Source of the DNA: RGIG7111 sp036839975
Lineage (GTDB): Bacteria; Bacillota; Clostridia; Peptostreptococcales; Anaerovoracaceae
DNA length: 64,000 nt
Direction: 5' to 3'
Assembly: GCA_036839975.1 (NCBI GenBank)
Contig: DAISVU010000002.1
Span: 62,001 to 126,000, forward strand
Made by a program: the position numbers and the translations under genes. The first letter of the stretch is position 1, and each line of letters opens with the position of its first letter. The notes beneath the pieces were generated by a model. It was given only the letters and a program-made list of their open reading frames with translations, did not search any database and was not told where the DNA came from. Positions 54,825 to 63,882 of this stretch are shown piece after piece.

Positions 54825-55054
54825 ACTGCGGCTCTTAATGTGAGGGAAAAAGCTTCCGTATCTTCAAAGAAGAAGTGCGGTATCAAATTTCAATTTGCAT
54901 GCAGGCCCGGGCGTTTCATATAAAAAACCGGCAAAATCACAAGCAAAACAAAAAAATATACGATAGTGGATGAAAACAAGTCAGGCACCTGGGGGCAAGC
55001 TGAAGGGTGCGAATAAATGGCTGAAACTCTCATACGTCAACAGAATATATTGAC
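54825..55054 (+). pseudogene. Decayed SH3-type (SH3b) domain coding remnant
   Basis: Three frames together spell a bacterial SH3 domain: TAALNVREKASVSSKK near 54828, then KTGKITSKTKKYTIVDEN near 54930, then GKLKGANKWLKLSYVNRIY ending at 55054. Each piece runs into a stop or a frame change, so at least two indels and the upstream amidase stop separate it from a working protein. It was probably the C-terminal wall-binding domain of the amidase or of a lost neighbour. Confidence 0.6.
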
Positions 55055-55066
55055 CGATAAAGATCA

Positions 55067-55109
55067 ATATCCTGCATTAAATTATATAATTTAATGCAGG
55101 ATATTTTTT
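55067..55109 (+). terminator. Terminator built on a perfect 38-bp palindrome
   Basis: Bases 55067-55104 are a perfect palindrome of two 19-base arms centred on TATATA, followed by T6. It ends the amidase/SH3 transcription unit and may also act against the convergent asd gene. Confidence 0.85.
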
Positions 55110-55195
55110 GCAAACAAAAAGCTTTAAAAAAGTCCCGCTTTATCTGTTTAATCTCAAAAGCGGGGCTTTGCTGTTCGTCGGAGCGGCGGCATGTT

Positions 55196-56191
55196 TTAAG
55201 CTTGTTTAATGAGCGTCTCCGCTATCTGTATAGTGTTTGTCGCGGCACCCTTTCTGATGTTGTCCGCAACACACCAGATATTCAGTCCGTTTTCGATGGA
55301 AAAGTCTCTTCTGACACGTCCTACGTAAACCTCATCGGTTCCCGCTGCGCTTCGTGCGAGCGGATATACATTATTTTCGGGATCATCCTGTACTACGATT
55401 CCCGGTGAATTGGCAAGTAGCGATCTCACTTCGTCGACTTCAAACGGTTTTTCGAATTCGATGTTGATGGACTCGCTGTGTGAATCGAACACCGGAACTC
55501 TTACTGTCGTGGCGGTTACTTTAATATCTTCACCGAGGACCTTATGAGTTTCATTGATCATCTTCATCTCTTCTTTTGTATAGCCGTTGTCTTCAAAGAC
55601 ATCTATGTGAGGCAGACAGTTTCCTGCGATAGGATGAGGATATGCAGTGGTCTGATCGCGTCCGGCCATACCTTCCCTCAGGTCGCTTATGCCATTGACT
55701 CCCGACCCGGAAACGGCCTGGTAAGTGGAGTATATGACTCTTTTGATGGTGTATTTGTCGTGGAGCGGCTTGAGTACAACCAATGCCTGAATGGTCGAGC
55801 AGTTTGGATTGGCTATTATGCCGCGGTTCCATTCGATGTCCTCCGGATTTACTTCAGGCACTATCAGAGGCACTTGAGGATCCATTCTCCACCGGCTGCT
55901 GTTGTCTACTACTGTTACGCCGTGCAATGCCGCTATCGGCGCAAACTTTTCACTGACAGGGCCGCCTGCGGAGAAGAGAGCTATATCGATATCTTTATCA
56001 AATGAATTCTCGGTCAGCTCTTCTACTACGTAGTCTTTGCCCTTGAATGTGATAGTGGTGCCGGCTGATTTTGCTGACGCCATAATATACAAGTTTTCAA
56101 AAGGGAAATCTCTTTCTTCAAGAACCTTCAGAAAAGTTCTACCTACAACGCCGGTAGCGCCGACTAAGGCTACATTTGGTTTCTTGTTCAT
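55196..56191 (-). CDS. asd: Aspartate-semialdehyde dehydrogenase
   Basis: Reduces aspartyl phosphate to aspartate semialdehyde for lysine, threonine and methionine (and DAP) synthesis. 331 residues. NADP loop GATGVVGRTFLKVL at the N-terminus, catalytic cysteine in IANPNCSTIQALV near 130, and GRDQTTAYPHPIAGN near 180-194. AGGAGG before the ATG; own minus-strand promoter at 56234-56262. In the context of a Lys-type wall, this feeds the lysine branch. Confidence 0.95.
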   Translation of the reverse strand: MNKKPNVALVGATGVVGRTFLKVLEERDFPFENLYIMASAKSAGTTITFKGKDYVVEELTENSFDKDIDIALFSAGGPVSEKFAPIAALHGVTVVDNSSRWRMDPQVPLIVPEVNPEDIEWNRGIIANPNCSTIQALVVLKPLHDKYTIKRVIYSTYQAVSGSGVNGISDLREGMAGRDQTTAYPHPIAGNCLPHIDVFEDNGYTKEEMKMINETHKVLGEDIKVTATTVRVPVFDSHSESINIEFEKPFEVDEVRSLLANSPGIVVQDDPENNVYPLARSAAGTDEVYVGRVRRDFSIENGLNIWCVADNIRKGAATNTIQIAETLIKQA

Positions 56192-56233
56192 TCTATTGTT
56201 CCTCCTATATTAAAATTGATTTATGCGATTTCG

Positions 56234-56262
56234 ATTATAGCACTTAAAATGCGGTTTTGCAA
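56234..56262 (-). promoter_or_regulatory. Promoter of asd
   Basis: On the minus strand TTGCAA (56257-56262), 17-base spacer, TATAAT (56234-56239). Confidence 0.65.
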
Positions 56263-56439
56263 AGGTTTAAGGATATATATTTGTGTCTGTTTTTTAACAA
56301 TTTCAGATGTATTTTTTCTGCTCTCATATGATTGCAAACCACTGAATTTGTAGAGCTTTTCGATTGTTTGCACGCAAAAACAAATGACTTGTGTTATAAT
56401 ATATATTAAGTTTTTAAGGATTTAAAGGGTGACTTAAAT

Positions 56440-59052
56440 ATGACAAAATCTGAAAAGAAAATGACAGGCGCCGCAACAGGACCGGTGCCGGGTAAAAAAA
56501 GACAACAAGATATAAAAGGAAAGACCGAGGAGCTCAGAACGAGAGGCCGCAGGATACGCAATATAGTCGGAGGGATCATCTTCATTGCTCTGGGGCTATT
56601 TTTTCTGCTGTGTTTTCAGACTCCATTCACGGGAAATTTCGGTACGATCATATGCAGGGTGTTCATGGGATGTTTCGGTATGGTCGCATATGCGCTTCCG
56701 TACCTGCTTTTGGCGTTCGGCGTTTTGATAATGGTAAAGGCGACGATACATGTAGGTCTTAAGTTCATACTGTTTTTATTTTTTATATATCTGATGCTTG
56801 CTTTCATAAATTCCGGAAGATTCATCGATGTTCCCGAATTTAGAGGCGGATACGGTCTTAATGCTATGAAAGGTTATTACCGCGCCGGCATAAATCTTAA
56901 CGGCGGAGGACTGATAGGAATGTGTCTCGGATCGCTGCTTGTAAAACTGCTCGGCATAAAGGGTCTCTATATTTTTTCGGCAGTCGTGATCGCGGTATTC
57001 CTTGTACTGATAATAAATACGCCTGTTTCAAGATTTTTTGAAAGAATGTCCGATAAGCGACGCTGGAAAAGAGATGAAAAGGAAGAACGGGAACTCGAAA
57101 GACAGCTTGAAGAAGTGCTTGCCGGAGAAAATGCGGAAAAAATGCAGCCTAAGGATAAAATGCATCCCGGCGGGAACAACAGCGATGAGAAACGACCCCT
57201 GTTCAGTTTCAAGAAGAGAAGCAAAAACAAGGCATTACCTGCGGAAGATACAGTCAAAACAAAAAATGAAAATCTTCTTAAAACGGGACAGACCTCTTAT
57301 CGCGACGGCAAAGAGGACTGCGCCGTACGAGGTCAATATGACGATAAAGACGACATCTCGCACGGACAGAAAAGGATCCTTGACTATGTAAAATCAAATG
57401 ATTTTAATAATAACGGCACCGCGGAAAACGGCCGGGAATTTTCAGCTGCGGACGAAGCGGACGGCTCCGATACCGGTTGTAATCATGCGGATGCTGCAAT
57501 GCCCGCGGCTGCGGGTATTATGCGTGCTCCGGATTCGAAACAGGCGCTTTCTGATTATGATGACTGTAAGTCGAGCTATAAGACGGGGTATAAATTTCCT
57601 CCGCTTTCACTTCTGTATCGGAGTCCGAAGAAAAAAGGCATGAGCACGAAAGCGGAGATCAGATCTAAAGCCGAAAAGCTTGAAGAGACTCTCAGAAATT
57701 TTAACGTGCCCGCGTCTGTTGTCGATGTAACGCAGGGACCTGCAGTAACAAGATACGAAGTACAGCCGGATGTGGGCGTAAAAGTAAACGGCATAGTCAG
57801 GCTTGCAGATGACATCGCTTTGAATATGGAAGCCAAGAGCATAAGAATAGAGGCGCCGATACCGGGAAAAAAGGCAGTGGGTATCGAACTTGAAAATGAG
57901 ACGGGGAACATGGTGACCATAAGAGATATAATAAGCTCTGAGGAATTCAGGAAAGCGCCGTCCAAAATATCCTTTGCAGTCGGAAGGGACATATCCGGAA
58001 AACCGATAGTAGCCGACTTGAATGAAATGCCGCATCTTCTGATAGCCGGAGCAACAGGTTCGGGCAAAAGCGTATGTGTAAACAGCATTATTACCAGCAT
58101 TCTGTACAGGGCTCGTCCGGAAGAAGTAAAGATGATACTCGTTGATCCGAAGGTGGTCGAACTTACCAACTATAACGGAATACCTCATCTTTTGATTCCG
58201 GTTGTAACAGAGCCTGTAAAGGCGGCGGCGGCGCTGAACTGGGCATGTGCGGAGATGGATGACCGCTACAGGAAATTTGCTGCGGAAGGTGTAAAAAAAC
58301 TGGAATCGTACAACAGGGCTGCAGCGGCTGATAAGGACAGGGACCCGCTGCCCCGGATAGTAATAATAATCGATGAACTTGCCGACCTTATGACGGAAGC
58401 CCCTTCACAGGTCGAAGAGTCGATATGCAGACTTGCTCAGAAAGCAAGAGCAGCGGGAATGCATCTCATCGTAGCCACACAAAGACCTTCGGTCGATGTA
58501 ATAACAGGCTTGATCAAAGCCAATATCCCGTCGCGCATAGCGTTCACAGTTTCCTCCCAAGTGGACTCCAGGACTATACTTGATATGGCGGGCGCCGAAA
58601 AGCTCGTTGGCAAGGGTGACATGCTTTTCAGCCGAGTCAGTGACAATAAACCGCACCGAGTGCAGGGGGCTTTCATATCAGAGGATGAGGTCAACAATGT
58701 TATTGCGTTTGTTAAGTCTCAGGCTCCCGAAAGCGAGTATTCGAATGACCTCATGCATTCAATGGAAAACACGGGTAAATCTGCCGACAGGCGTGACGAC
58801 GATGACGAGCTTCTTTCAGAAGCTGTGGAGACTGTTGTTTCGGCAGGTCAGGGATCCACATCCATGCTCCAAAGGCGATTTAGAATAGGCTACAACCGCG
58901 CGGCGCGCATGATGGATATTATGGAAAAACGCGGCATTGTCGGCCCTGCGGAAGGGAGCAGGCCGAGACAGGTTTTAATAACGGAAGACCGTCTTAAAGA
59001 CACTGCCGCAGGCGATGAAAACGCCGAGGGTACAGATGAACCGCGGGAATAA
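56440..59052 (+). CDS. ftsK: FtsK/SpoIIIE family DNA translocase
   Basis: Pumps chromosomal DNA through the division or sporulation septum. 870 residues: four membrane segments between about 37 and 192, a charged linker (about 200-385) rich in Lys/Asp, the RecA-like motor with Walker A AGATGSGKSVC near 536 and Walker B IVIIIDELADLM near 640, and a C-terminal gamma winged helix (MLQRRFRIGYNRAARMMDIM near 808-827) that reads DNA orientation signals. A TATAAT lies at 56395-56400. rimO, pgsA and cinA follow, a usual Clostridia order. Confidence 0.95.
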   Translation: MTKSEKKMTGAATGPVPGKKRQQDIKGKTEELRTRGRRIRNIVGGIIFIALGLFFLLCFQTPFTGNFGTIICRVFMGCFGMVAYALPYLLLAFGVLIMVKATIHVGLKFILFLFFIYLMLAFINSGRFIDVPEFRGGYGLNAMKGYYRAGINLNGGGLIGMCLGSLLVKLLGIKGLYIFSAVVIAVFLVLIINTPVSRFFERMSDKRRWKRDEKEERELERQLEEVLAGENAEKMQPKDKMHPGGNNSDEKRPLFSFKKRSKNKALPAEDTVKTKNENLLKTGQTSYRDGKEDCAVRGQYDDKDDISHGQKRILDYVKSNDFNNNGTAENGREFSAADEADGSDTGCNHADAAMPAAAGIMRAPDSKQALSDYDDCKSSYKTGYKFPPLSLLYRSPKKKGMSTKAEIRSKAEKLEETLRNFNVPASVVDVTQGPAVTRYEVQPDVGVKVNGIVRLADDIALNMEAKSIRIEAPIPGKKAVGIELENETGNMVTIRDIISSEEFRKAPSKISFAVGRDISGKPIVADLNEMPHLLIAGATGSGKSVCVNSIITSILYRARPEEVKMILVDPKVVELTNYNGIPHLLIPVVTEPVKAAAALNWACAEMDDRYRKFAAEGVKKLESYNRAAAADKDRDPLPRIVIIIDELADLMTEAPSQVEESICRLAQKARAAGMHLIVATQRPSVDVITGLIKANIPSRIAFTVSSQVDSRTILDMAGAEKLVGKGDMLFSRVSDNKPHRVQGAFISEDEVNNVIAFVKSQAPESEYSNDLMHSMENTGKSADRRDDDDELLSEAVETVVSAGQGSTSMLQRRFRIGYNRAARMMDIMEKRGIVGPAEGSRPRQVLITEDRLKDTAAGDENAEGTDEPRE

Positions 59053-59057
59053 TATAG

Positions 59058-60371
59058 ATGAAAGTATTTATTGAGACTCTCGGCTGCCCTAAGAATCTGA
59101 ACGATTCAGAGATGGCGGCGGGAATAATGGAAAACGCCGGGCACAGCATAGTGAAGGATTTTCACGATGCGGATATTATAATGGTAAACACCTGCGGTTT
59201 CATAAAAGATGCCAAAGTCGAATCGATTGACAGGATATTCGACTTTGTCAGGGAGAAAAAAGATGATGTACTCTTGATCGTATCAGGCTGTCTTACGCAA
59301 AGATATGCTGACGATCTGTACAAAGATATTCCGGAAATCGATATATTTATCGGAGTAAATGACTATGAACGTCTGCCTGATGTAATAAAAGAACACAAAA
59401 AAGGAGTGCGTGAAAAACATGTCGGCGCAACCCCTGCGGACTTTACAGAAGCCCGGTTGAGGAAGCTCCCGGAACAAACGTACAGTACGACGCTGAAAAT
59501 AGCAGAGGGCTGCGACAATGCGTGCGCATACTGCGTGATACCTGCTGTTCGGGGAAGATACAGAAGCAGAAGACAGGAGGATCTCACAGAAGAAGCGGAA
59601 CTTCTTGCGGCGAACGGATGTAAAGAACTGATAATCATAGCGCAGGACGTTACTGCATACGGCAAAGATATATACGGGAAATACGCGCTCCCGGATCTTT
59701 TGAGAAAACTTTGTAAAATTGACGGCATTGTATGGATCAGGCTTATGTATTGCTATGAAGAAAGGATAACGGATGAACTGATAGATGTGATTGCGGAAGA
59801 AGAAAAAATCTGCAATTATATTGATATACCGCTTCAGCACTGCAGTGACAGGGTATTGAAGTCAATGGGAAGACGTTCTACAGCTAAGAGCATAGCGGAT
59901 GCAATAACGGCACTGAGAAACAGGATACCCGGTGTTGTTATAAGGACAACGCTTATAACAGGTCTTCCCGGAGAAACTGAAAAAGAATTCGAAGAGCTCG
60001 TTTCTTTCGTGAAGGAGATGCGCTTTGAAAGACTCGGCACATTTGCTTATTCGAGAGAAGAAGGCACCGCAGCAGCTGAAATGCCGGGGCAGATAGACGA
60101 AGCGATCAAAAAGCGCAGGCAGGAGCAGATAATGCGTCGTCAAAACGAAATAGCGTTTGAATTAAACAAAGAGCTTATAGGAAAGAAGCTGGAAGTCTTA
60201 GTTGAAGGTCGTGATTTGGACGGAAGATATTTTGGAAGGACTCGGATGGATGCTCCCGAAATAGACAATTCCGTGCTGTTCACATCATTTGAAGAGTTAA
60301 AAGCCGGGGATCTGGTTTATGTCATGATAGAAAAGGCATATGATTATGACATTGAGGGAAGGAAGGAATAG
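59058..60371 (+). CDS. rimO: Ribosomal protein S12 methylthiotransferase
   Basis: Radical SAM enzyme that methylthiolates Asp of ribosomal protein S12. 437 residues with three parts: N-terminal UPF0004 domain (ETLGCPKNLNDSE, MVNTCGFIKDAKVES, VSGCLTQRY, carrying the auxiliary cluster cysteines), radical SAM core with EGCDNACAYCVIPAVRG near 150-166, and a C-terminal TRAM domain (LVEGRDLDGRYFGR). The sequence matches RimO better than MiaB. Starts five bases after ftsK. Confidence 0.93.
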   Translation: MKVFIETLGCPKNLNDSEMAAGIMENAGHSIVKDFHDADIIMVNTCGFIKDAKVESIDRIFDFVREKKDDVLLIVSGCLTQRYADDLYKDIPEIDIFIGVNDYERLPDVIKEHKKGVREKHVGATPADFTEARLRKLPEQTYSTTLKIAEGCDNACAYCVIPAVRGRYRSRRQEDLTEEAELLAANGCKELIIIAQDVTAYGKDIYGKYALPDLLRKLCKIDGIVWIRLMYCYEERITDELIDVIAEEEKICNYIDIPLQHCSDRVLKSMGRRSTAKSIADAITALRNRIPGVVIRTTLITGLPGETEKEFEELVSFVKEMRFERLGTFAYSREEGTAAAEMPGQIDEAIKKRRQEQIMRRQNEIAFELNKELIGKKLEVLVEGRDLDGRYFGRTRMDAPEIDNSVLFTSFEELKAGDLVYVMIEKAYDYDIEGRKE

Positions 60372-60374
60372 ATT

Positions 60375-60905
60375 ATGAATCTGCCCAACAAATTAACGGC
60401 ATTGCGTGTAATACTTGTACCCGTGCTTATTGTTGTCCTTTTGACAGGACACTATTACACCGCAGCTGTGATATTCGCGGCGGCATCATTTACTGACATG
60501 CTTGACGGAAAGATCGCAAGAAAGTACGCTCTCGTCACAAATTTCGGGAAGCTGATGGATCCGTTGGCGGACAAGCTGCTGGTAATGTCGGCTCTCATAT
60601 GTCTCGTACAGCTAAGCAGCATACCCGGCTGGATGGTAATCGTAATCCTCGGAAGAGAATTTGCAATAACCGGTTTAAGAACTGTCGCCGCGTCTGAAGG
60701 GCTTGTTATAGCGGCGGGCCACAGCGGAAAGATAAAAACAGTGCTTCAGATGGTTGCGATAACGCTGATACTTTTAAAAAACAGACCGTTCGCGTATATC
60801 GATATCCCTATGGATCAGATCCTTCTCTGGGCGGCAGTAGCGATGACTGTATATTCAGGCGCTGAATATATCATAAAGAACAGACACATTATATCACTTA
60901 AATAA
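60375..60905 (+). CDS. pgsA: CDP-diacylglycerol--glycerol-3-phosphate 3-phosphatidyltransferase
   Basis: Membrane enzyme committing CDP-diacylglycerol to phosphatidylglycerol. 176 residues with about five hydrophobic segments. The CDP-alcohol phosphotransferase signature is complete: SFTDMLDGKIARKYAL ... FGKLMDPLADKLL near 36-65. AAGGAAGGAATAG precedes the ATG; it starts three bases after rimO. Confidence 0.95.
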   Translation: MNLPNKLTALRVILVPVLIVVLLTGHYYTAAVIFAAASFTDMLDGKIARKYALVTNFGKLMDPLADKLLVMSALICLVQLSSIPGWMVIVILGREFAITGLRTVAASEGLVIAAGHSGKIKTVLQMVAITLILLKNRPFAYIDIPMDQILLWAAVAMTVYSGAEYIIKNRHIISLK

Positions 60906-60933
60906 CAAGTATTCGTGCGTACAGGCCGTGTGC

Positions 60934-60966
60934 CGCAAGGGCGGCCGCAGGGCAATTGCGTTTTTT
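60934..60966 (+). terminator. Possible terminator after pgsA
   Basis: CGCAA (60934-60938) pairs with TTGCG (60956-60960) around a G+C-rich inner palindrome, then T6. It may reduce read-through into cinA. Confidence 0.5.
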
Positions 60967-61000
60967 GTAAACAATATGATTTAAACAGGAGACGGACAGA

Positions 61001-62257
61001 ATGAAAGCTGCAATATTCGCAGTCGGAACAGAACTGCTTTTTGGACAGACGGTTAATACAAACGCCGTTTATCTTTCTAAAGAACTCAATATAATGGGAT
61101 TTGACGTACTTTACCACTTTACCGTGGGTGACAATTACGAGCGTCTCAGGGAAAGCGTGGAATATGCGCTTAAGGACTGCGACATACTCATAACTACCGG
61201 CGGACTCGGGCCTACGCAGGACGATCTTACAAAAGAATTGCTTGCCGATATGTTTGATGATCAACTTGTGCTGCATCAGCCTTCGCTTGAACATATAAAA
61301 AAGCTTTTTGACAGAATGCATTTTGAAATGACTGAAAACAACATCAAACAGGCTTACATGCCTCAAAACGGCATAGTATTGAAAAACGATCAGGGGACGG
61401 CTCCGGGATGCATCTTCATGAACCGCGGAAAGTATGCAATCTGCCTTCCCGGTCCGTACCGTGAGATGATCAGCATGTTTGAAAAGGAAGTGCGCCGATA
61501 TTTGGAAAAATGGAACGACGGAGCTATCTATTACAGACTTGTCAGGACTTTCGGGATCGGAGAGTCTCAAATGGAGACAGAACTTCTGGATATAATTGAC
61601 GGGCAGTCGGACCCTACCGTTGCAACTTATGCAAAGGAAGGCGAATGCTATGTCAGAGTAGCTTCCAAACGCAGTACAACGGAAGCTGCTGAAAGAGCTG
61701 TTTTTGAAATGATAGAAAAAGTCAGAGAGAGGATAGGCGAGTTCATATATGACATTGATAACCGAGACCTCCCTCAAGTCGTTGGTGAAAAACTGATAGA
61801 GCGCAGCATAACTATATCGTGCGCTGAATCTTGCACAGGCGGATTATTTGCGGAAAAAATTACAGGAATTCCGGGCATTTCAGCTGTGTTCGACCGCGGA
61901 TTTGTCACGTACAGCAATGAGGCCAAAATGAACCTTTTGGGAGTGAGCGGGAATACGCTGGACGCTTTCGGCGCTGTCAGCGAAGAAACCGCGCTTGAGA
62001 TGGTCGAAGGAGTCAGAAAAAACAGCGGAAGCGATATCTGCGTATCTGTAACGGGAATCGCAGGACCTGACGGCGGCACGGAAAAAAAGCCGGTCGGTCT
62101 TATCTATATAGGCGCATCGTACAGGAACAGAACCGTTTGCAAAAAAGTTCAGATGCGTGATGTCAACAGAAATTGGAACAGAAACTATTCTATGCTTCAG
62201 ATGTTTGATGTAGTCAACAGGCTTGTTGACGAAAGACCTGTAAGAAACAAAACGTAA
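61001..62257 (+). CDS. cinA: CinA-type protein (putative nicotinamide-nucleotide amidase)
   Basis: 418 residues with two domains: an N-terminal MoaB/MogA-like domain (FAVGTELLFGQTVNTNAVYL, ITTGGLGPTQDDLTKE near 66-81) and a C-terminal CinA/PncC domain (SCAESCTGGLFAEKITGIPG near 272-291, VSVTGIAGPDGGTEKKPVGL near 346-365). Members of this family deamidate NMN or hydrolyse ADP-ribose; in some Firmicutes they are linked to competence, which fits comEC in the window. ACAGGAGAC precedes the ATG. Confidence 0.92.
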   Translation: MKAAIFAVGTELLFGQTVNTNAVYLSKELNIMGFDVLYHFTVGDNYERLRESVEYALKDCDILITTGGLGPTQDDLTKELLADMFDDQLVLHQPSLEHIKKLFDRMHFEMTENNIKQAYMPQNGIVLKNDQGTAPGCIFMNRGKYAICLPGPYREMISMFEKEVRRYLEKWNDGAIYYRLVRTFGIGESQMETELLDIIDGQSDPTVATYAKEGECYVRVASKRSTTEAAERAVFEMIEKVRERIGEFIYDIDNRDLPQVVGEKLIERSITISCAESCTGGLFAEKITGIPGISAVFDRGFVTYSNEAKMNLLGVSGNTLDAFGAVSEETALEMVEGVRKNSGSDICVSVTGIAGPDGGTEKKPVGLIYIGASYRNRTVCKKVQMRDVNRNWNRNYSMLQMFDVVNRLVDERPVRNKT

Positions 62258-62301
62258 ATTCCGATAATTTTACGGCGCATCAGGATATATCGAAGCAGGT
62301 G

Positions 62302-62856
62302 CTACAAGCCGTAATTATCGCTGTCGAAATTATCTATACAATCAGATCTGTCGTTATTACGTCGGTAGAAATCGGGACTGCGTCTTGCCTGTATAGAAGG
62401 ATTGAGTTTGGGCGACTCCGCCGATGCGTGATCATGAAGGGTTGAGTCTTCGGCAGCCGAGGAATGAATCGTCTCCGGTCTGCCCGATGTTTTTTTCTGC
62501 TTTTTGAATTTCGATACGCCTGTTATCTTGTTTACAATCGCGTATATCAAAGTACCTGCTATGTTCCCTGTAAGTACCACAAGTGCTGCAGCGCCTGCAA
62601 GCTTAAGCGATGTTATCTTTGACAGTTCAAAAAAATATACGGGGACAAGAAAAAAAGTTGCCCCGGCGAGTACGGGATAGAGTATGTGAAACCCGTTTAT
62701 TATGCTGTATATTAATGAAAGTCCGAAAGTGACTGTAGGTATTGACACAAATAAAAATACATAAGTACTGCTCACATTGAACGCCAACAATGGCGGAGCG
62801 TAAAACACAGCTGCGGTCAGGAGCAAAAAGAAAATCATTGCTCTTGTTTTTTTCAT
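62302..62856 (-). CDS. Membrane protein of unknown function
   Basis: 184 residues. Four hydrophobic segments (about 7-27, 31-51, 56-74 and 82-109) followed by a hydrophilic, Ser/Lys-rich tail of about 75 residues. Not recognised. The ATG has AAAGGAGAC upstream. Between cinA (convergent) and the minus-strand tRNA-Gly. Confidence 0.6.
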   Translation of the reverse strand: MKKTRAMIFFLLLTAAVFYAPPLLAFNVSSTYVFLFVSIPTVTFGLSLIYSIINGFHILYPVLAGATFFLVPVYFFELSKITSLKLAGAAALVVLTGNIAGTLIYAIVNKITGVSKFKKQKKTSGRPETIHSSAAEDSTLHDHASAESPKLNPSIQARRSPDFYRRNNDRSDCIDNFDSDNYGL

Positions 62857-62891
62857 TATTTGTCTCCTTTAACTCAAATCTGATTTGTCTA

Positions 62892-62965
62892 TGGAGCGGA
62901 CAACGGGAATCGAACCCGCGTCACCGGCTTGGGAAGCCGGGATTCTGCCATTGGACCACGTCCGC
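62892..62965 (-). tRNA. tRNA-Gly (anticodon CCC)
   Basis: Minus-strand tRNA with encoded CCA (62892-62894). Acceptor GCGGACG, anticodon stem CCGGC/GCCGG with loop TTCCCAA giving CCC, T-loop GGTTCGATTCC intact. Confidence 0.95.
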
Positions 62966-63498
62966 ATGTCGTAGTTGCTACAGTATCATTATAATGCTTT
63001 TTGTATGCGAGCTCAACCGGTTTTTGTTTCATTGAAAATCTCTATGCCGGATACGCAAGGACGCGTGTACCTATTTGTCCTTGCAAAGCCCTGATAATAC
63101 TGCCTTTATATTTAAATAATCACAAAAAACATTTAAACTTTTTTTACAAAAACTCTTGCATCAACAAGATTGATAATATAGACTATATAAGCTTGCGGAA
63201 TTTAGCGATGAGGCGGGAAGTTGCTGAGCTATCAGGTAATTTCCGCTGAGAATTGCCCCTGTATGACGGGGACGAAGGTCTTCGCTGTGTTATTCTGTAT
63301 GAGATATACGGAGACGCACGGCGGCGTGTGCGAGGATATCGGGATCCTTTTTCCGCACTGAACACAGCATCTGAGGCTGTAGACAGGCACATGCAAAAGC
63401 AAAAGATGAGAGTGAACTTGAAAAGTCGCAAAGCTCCATCAAAGGGAGATCTGGTACGAGAATAGCGAAATCAGTACAAAATTATTCAGGAGGAAGAA
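62966..63498 (+). promoter_or_regulatory. Leader region of the S10 ribosomal protein operon
   Basis: 533 bases without a convincing gene. A weak promoter (TTGCAT 63156-63161, 17 bases, TAGACT 63179-63184) precedes three possible hairpins: GCGGGAA/TTTCCGC (63213-63246), CCCC/GGGG (63256-63271) and CGCAC/GTGTG (63315-63330). A 13-codon reading frame (MRREVAELSGNFR) begins near 63209. Such a leader could carry ribosomal-protein feedback control; its details are unproven. Confidence 0.4.
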
Positions 63499-63810
63499 AT
63501 GAGCGAATTACAGAAAATCAGAATCAAATTAAAAGCTTACGACCACGCACTGCTTGATCAGTCAGCTGCAAAAATAGTAGATACAGCTAAAAAGACCGGT
63601 GCTGAAGTGTCGGGACCTATCCCTCTGCCGACAGAGAAAGAAGTTGTGACTGTCCTGCGGGCTGTGCACAAGTACAAGGACTCGAGAGAACAGTTTGAGC
63701 AGAGGACTCACAAGCGTCTGATCGACATAACCAGTGCTACGGCAAAAACCACGGACGCACTTACAAAACTGGATATGCCGGCAGGTGTGGAGATTGAATT
63801 GAAGCTATAG
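63499..63810 (+). CDS. rpsJ: 30S ribosomal protein S10
   Basis: 103 residues, standard length (family 100-105). Contains KIRIKLKAYDHALLDQSAAKIV and the loop GPIPLPTEKEVVTVLR ... FEQRTHKRLIDI typical of S10, which also acts in transcription antitermination as NusE. GGAGGAAGAA precedes the ATG. First gene of the S10-spc ribosomal cluster. Confidence 0.98.
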   Translation: MSELQKIRIKLKAYDHALLDQSAAKIVDTAKKTGAEVSGPIPLPTEKEVVTVLRAVHKYKDSREQFEQRTHKRLIDITSATAKTTDALTKLDMPAGVEIELKL

Positions 63811-63882
63811 TTATTAAGGGTACTCCCCTTAGTATGATCGGAGAAAAGACTCTGATCCGCTGTAAGAAAAGGAGGAAAAAAC

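Noticed and set aside
63253..63465. A 70-codon frame in the S10 leader
   Set aside because: TTG start without a ribosome site, no family likeness; better explained as structured leader.
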